Of a stretch of 64,000 nucleotides of DNA, positions 61,100 to 64,000 are shown piece by piece. This DNA is from Drosophila persimilis. Its lineage: Eukaryota; Arthropoda; Insecta; Diptera; Drosophilidae. A model generated the notes under the pieces. It did no database searches. It was given only the letters and a program-made list of their open reading frames with translations, and was not told where the DNA came from. Within the stretch, counting starts at the first letter, position 1, and every line of letters begins with the position of its first letter. The position numbers and the translations under genes were made by a program. The stretch spans positions 6,572,001 through 6,636,000 of the forward strand of contig NW_020825288.1 in NCBI RefSeq assembly GCF_003286085.1, in the 5' to 3' direction.

Positions 61100-61870
61100 T
61101 TAAAATACACATTTCCTTGCAATTTTGTCTGGCTATTATTTTCGAAATTCATTGAAAATTTACTAAATTACTCATAATCAGCAATAACAGCAAAAGTAAA
61201 TTTGTTTGGTATTTTTATGGTTATTTTTTTGTATTATTTGCCAAAAGTGTTTTTTCACAGTCTCTTTTAAATTTTAAAATTATCTAAAAATAATTACCAG
61301 AAAACTGGAAAAATCTGTTTTTTTTTATTTACCTAAAGAGTTCTTTCACAAAGTCTCCCTTAAATATTTAAATTGTCTAAAAATAAATACCAGAAAAATG
61401 GCACAATATCGTTTAGCGGCTTTTTTTAATTTTCATTAGCCAAATAATTTTAGACCCAAGCGAATAAAAATTAAAATAACGATTTAAAATTAAAATTCAA
61501 TTAAAATTAAATACATTTTAAATTCTTACCTGGAGTCTCTAAAATCGTTGGAGTCGCTGTTTTTAGCTCCTGGGAATTGTGATTTGGGAATTCTTGTGAT
61601 TTCTTGCAATTATCTGGAACAAAAATTCAAAAAAAATATCAACTTTTGCGGGGCAAAAAATGCGAATATAAATTTAAAAAGAAGTATGCATAAATTTAGG
61701 TTAAAATCAAAACCATAATAAATTAAAATTAAAATATCGAATTATCTGACAAAAAAATATTTTTAAATATCAACTTTTTCAGGGCAAATTAAGAGTTTTG
61801 TTTTAAACCTATTTTCAAAGTAAAAATGCGTTTTATTTCAACTTTTTCTTTCCCTTAAAAGTTTACAAAT
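61100..61870. other. AT-rich intergenic block
   Basis: A/T-rich sequence with a degenerate duplication (TTTTTCACA(G/A)...TCTTTTAAATTTTAAAATT...CTAAAAATAA at 61249-61295 and 61330-61390). No coding signal. Confidence 0.55.
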
Positions 61871-62846
61871 TATCTATGCCCACATGTACATGTCGTGTGC
61901 ATGACTGAGGGCATATTGATACTCGACTGAGGTTCGACTCTAGTCTCACGGATAAAACAAGGAGTTCTTATTGTTCTTGGGAAAATAAGTGAGTAAAAAA
62001 GGTACTTGGTAGTCCCTCCTCTCGTTATTTCCCGCCCCAAAAAGACAGTAATAGAGCACATACCCCTGGCCTTTTGCAAGTACCAAAGGTATTAAACAAA
62101 CAGTTTCTAAAATCAAGTGAAAATAGCCGGACTTGGCGGAGTCTTTGGCGGAGAGATGGATGGGGGGCAAGGCAAGACTTTAGTTTGATTGAAAGACCCA
62201 AGGAATCGCATAAAAACAACTGCCAGATGACAGGAAATTGAGTCCTCTCACCCAATTCATGTTTTGTTGTTGTTAAAGGGGGGTGGCGGCGGAGGGGGGG
62301 TAGTGGGGATGGGGAGGTCCATTAAAATTGTAAATCAAACAGCCACAACTCAAACACACGCCGGGCAGCCGGGTTGAACTAGGTCAGAGACCCACCACAG
62401 CCGAAAAGCGTTGAAAAATTTTCGCCACGCTTCCACTGGCCGTCCGTCGAGCATGCGCCGCCCGCCCCAAGCGATGGCTGCGGCGAATTCAGACAGCGGC
62501 AGCGGCAGTGGCAGCGGCAGCGGCAGTGGCAGAGAAACCAATTGTTGTTGGGTGTTTTGTGGAAGTGTTTCTTTTTGTATATCAATTGCATTTTATTTGA
62601 TGGCCTTTTATTCGTTCGTTTCCCCCCCCGGTGCATCGCGTGTCCCTATGCCCAGGGCTAATGATGCCACTTGCCAGCGGCAGCAGTTACAAAGCAGGCG
62701 ACCTGCCATGCCTCTCTGGCATTTGTCGTGTCGTGTCCTGGCACTGCCAAAAACCACAAAGACTAAATAAGTATGAGCTCCATTCATAATTTCGACTAAA
62801 AGATACCTAAAGTGTTTTTGTTTCTTCATTAAACGAGAGCCAGAGC
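61871..62846. other. Intergenic DNA, no gene recognised
   Basis: Contains a GGCAGCGGCAGTGGCAGCGG short tandem at 62498-62531 and a G-rich tract at 62278-62315. The Gly/Ser-rich frame is repeat-derived. Confidence 0.45.
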
Positions 62847-63130
62847 AGCGCTGGCACTTCAATGTTAAACTGTTAGCGGCTGGAAGTTCACTGTTAGCCG
62901 CTGGCACTTCACTATTAACAGTTGGCACTTCTCTGTTAACAGCTGGCACTTCACTGTTAAGCTATTAGCAGCAGGCACTTCACTGTTCAGCTGTTAAGAG
63001 CTGGCACTTCACTGTAAATCTGTTAGCAGCTGGATCTTCTCTTTTAAGCTGTTAGCAGCTGGCACTCCACTGTTAAGCGGTTAACACCTGGCACTTCCCT
63101 GTTCAGCGGTTAACAGCGCTCTGTTGCCAG
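62847..63130 (+). repeat. Tandem array of alternating 29-bp and 21-bp units (CTGGCACTTCACTGTTAA...)
   Basis: The 29-bp units read CTGGCACTTCACTGTTAAGC, then TGTTAGCAG. Three consecutive 21-bp units (62879-62941) lack an internal 8 bp. About ten units in total carry the CTGTTA core shared with the other arrays. Confidence 0.9.
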
Positions 63131-64000
63131 CTCACTCTCGCTCTCTTTTTTGCGCTCTCACAAACCACAAGGCGCTCACCATTGCGTTGCTGGCAAGCTA
63201 GATCCCGTTCCAACTTCCATTGTGATGATTTCTTCTTCCGACGGACTCATCTTGGATCTCCTGTCGCCCTATCTGTTCTTTCTTCTAACAATCACAAACC
63301 CCATATACCCCTTCGAATCCTCCATCGACTAATGGGTACACAAATGGGCTGGCTCATGCTGCGACCGCCTATCTCATGTCCTTGTTGTCGAGGCATGTCT
63401 TTAGTCATAACCCAAGCAGAGGATCCCCATGTTGTTGTTGTTTTTTTTTGTTGTGGGGGGGGGGGGGGGGGGGGGTCATGTGCATGTAATTATTTTTAGC
63501 ACAAAATATGTGAATGCAAATATTGTAGGCCTCATTCTCAGGGCAGTGGTGCATATTTTATGCACTTTTGCTTTTCGCCTGACAGCAAAATTTATTTGAC
63601 CGACTTATTTACCATGTTTTTTCTGTTGTTCTTAGCCCACCCCCGGCCACCCGGCCGCCCCCCGGGCCTTAAACGAGCACAGCGGCGTTGACAACAGCCG
63701 CAGGCATATTGCTCTCGAGAGCCACAGTCACACACACACACAAATATCCAACAGTTTAAACAAAACTTTTAATTACATTTCGAGGAACAGAAACAGAAAC
63801 AGAAGCACAAACAGTCACTCACTCCCAAAAAAAAAAAAACAACAAAAAATCGGTGGCGCAATAATAAAATAAAAATACAAATAAAATTCCATATATGTAC
63901 CAGAATTTATGCAAATTTTTGTTGGCAGCACTCGCAGAGACGCAAATGAGCAAACTTAATGGCCAACAAATCTCAATCAAAGACGCGGCCAAAAAAGGGG
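63131..64000. other. Intergenic DNA with a 21-base G run
   Basis: An uninterrupted G run lies at 63455-63475, preceded by T and TTG repeats. (CA)n is at 63729-63741 and (ACAGAA)n-like sequence near 63786-63805. No gene is recognised up to the window edge. Confidence 0.5.

Noticed and set aside
61926-61944. Possible tRNA T-arm (GAGGTTCGACTCTAG)
   Set aside because: No matching acceptor, D-arm or anticodon stem could be placed around it.
62411-62770. 119-codon frame with a Gly/Ser run
   Set aside because: The Gly/Ser part comes from a GGCAGC simple repeat, and flanking sequence has no domain or splice context.

Overview
The window looks like Drosophila nuclear DNA. The evidence is a Drosophila-type Caf1-55/p55 (RbAp46/48) reading frame, a 64-nt GT-AG intron, TATA-box cuticle-type genes, (CA)n and (GA)n microsatellites and alternating AT-rich and C/G-run-rich intergenic DNA. 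The heavy load of poly-G/poly-C runs and short tandem arrays resembles the obscura group, but that placement is an inference. The window is gene-poor: I can support only three protein-coding genes in 64 kb.

Layout. 1-10.4 kb is intergenic: AT-rich blocks, a TTTTGCGAGAC-type array (2.8-3.25 kb), a GAGCGC/TAACAG array (4.6-5.2 kb), and a 28-32 bp CGAGTCTCTCAATACGCC array (9.5-10.2 kb). At 10.56-11.83 kb lies an uninterrupted, diverged copy of the histone chaperone Caf1-55, best read as a retained retrogene. 12-35 kb is intergenic and repeat-rich. It holds one copy of a dispersed repeat (15.3 kb) and rearranged and deleted relatives of it (29.9-30.2 kb), a triplicated block with AATACCG runs (21.2-22.0 kb), a 0.9-kb array packed with CGATA motifs (23.9-24.8 kb), and a four-unit tandem repeat (25.6-26.1 kb). 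At 35.5-36.8 kb and 48.8-50.1 kb sit two convergent, paralogous secreted proteins with Q-rich middles and C-terminal VPV/PVEK repeats (cuticle- or apical-matrix-like). Each has a TATA box. 50.2-64 kb is again intergenic, with a TATCTAG heptamer array (56.2-57.0 kb), a TAACAG...CTGTTA array (58.6-59.4 kb) and a 29/21-bp array (62.85-63.1 kb).

How it fits together. The two VPV proteins probably arose by local duplication and may be co-regulated in cuticle-secreting cells. The Caf1-55 copy is functionally unrelated to them and probably landed here by retroposition. The most unusual non-genic signals are five arrays of different unit lengths that share a TAACAG/CTGTTA core, the CGATA cluster that resembles a boundary-element (BEAF-32-type) sequence code, and a dispersed repeat family with copies in both orientations. 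I saw no autonomous transposon or virus-like element, no CRISPR array, and no tRNA or rRNA gene. All comparisons with D. melanogaster proteins are from memory, not from an alignment.
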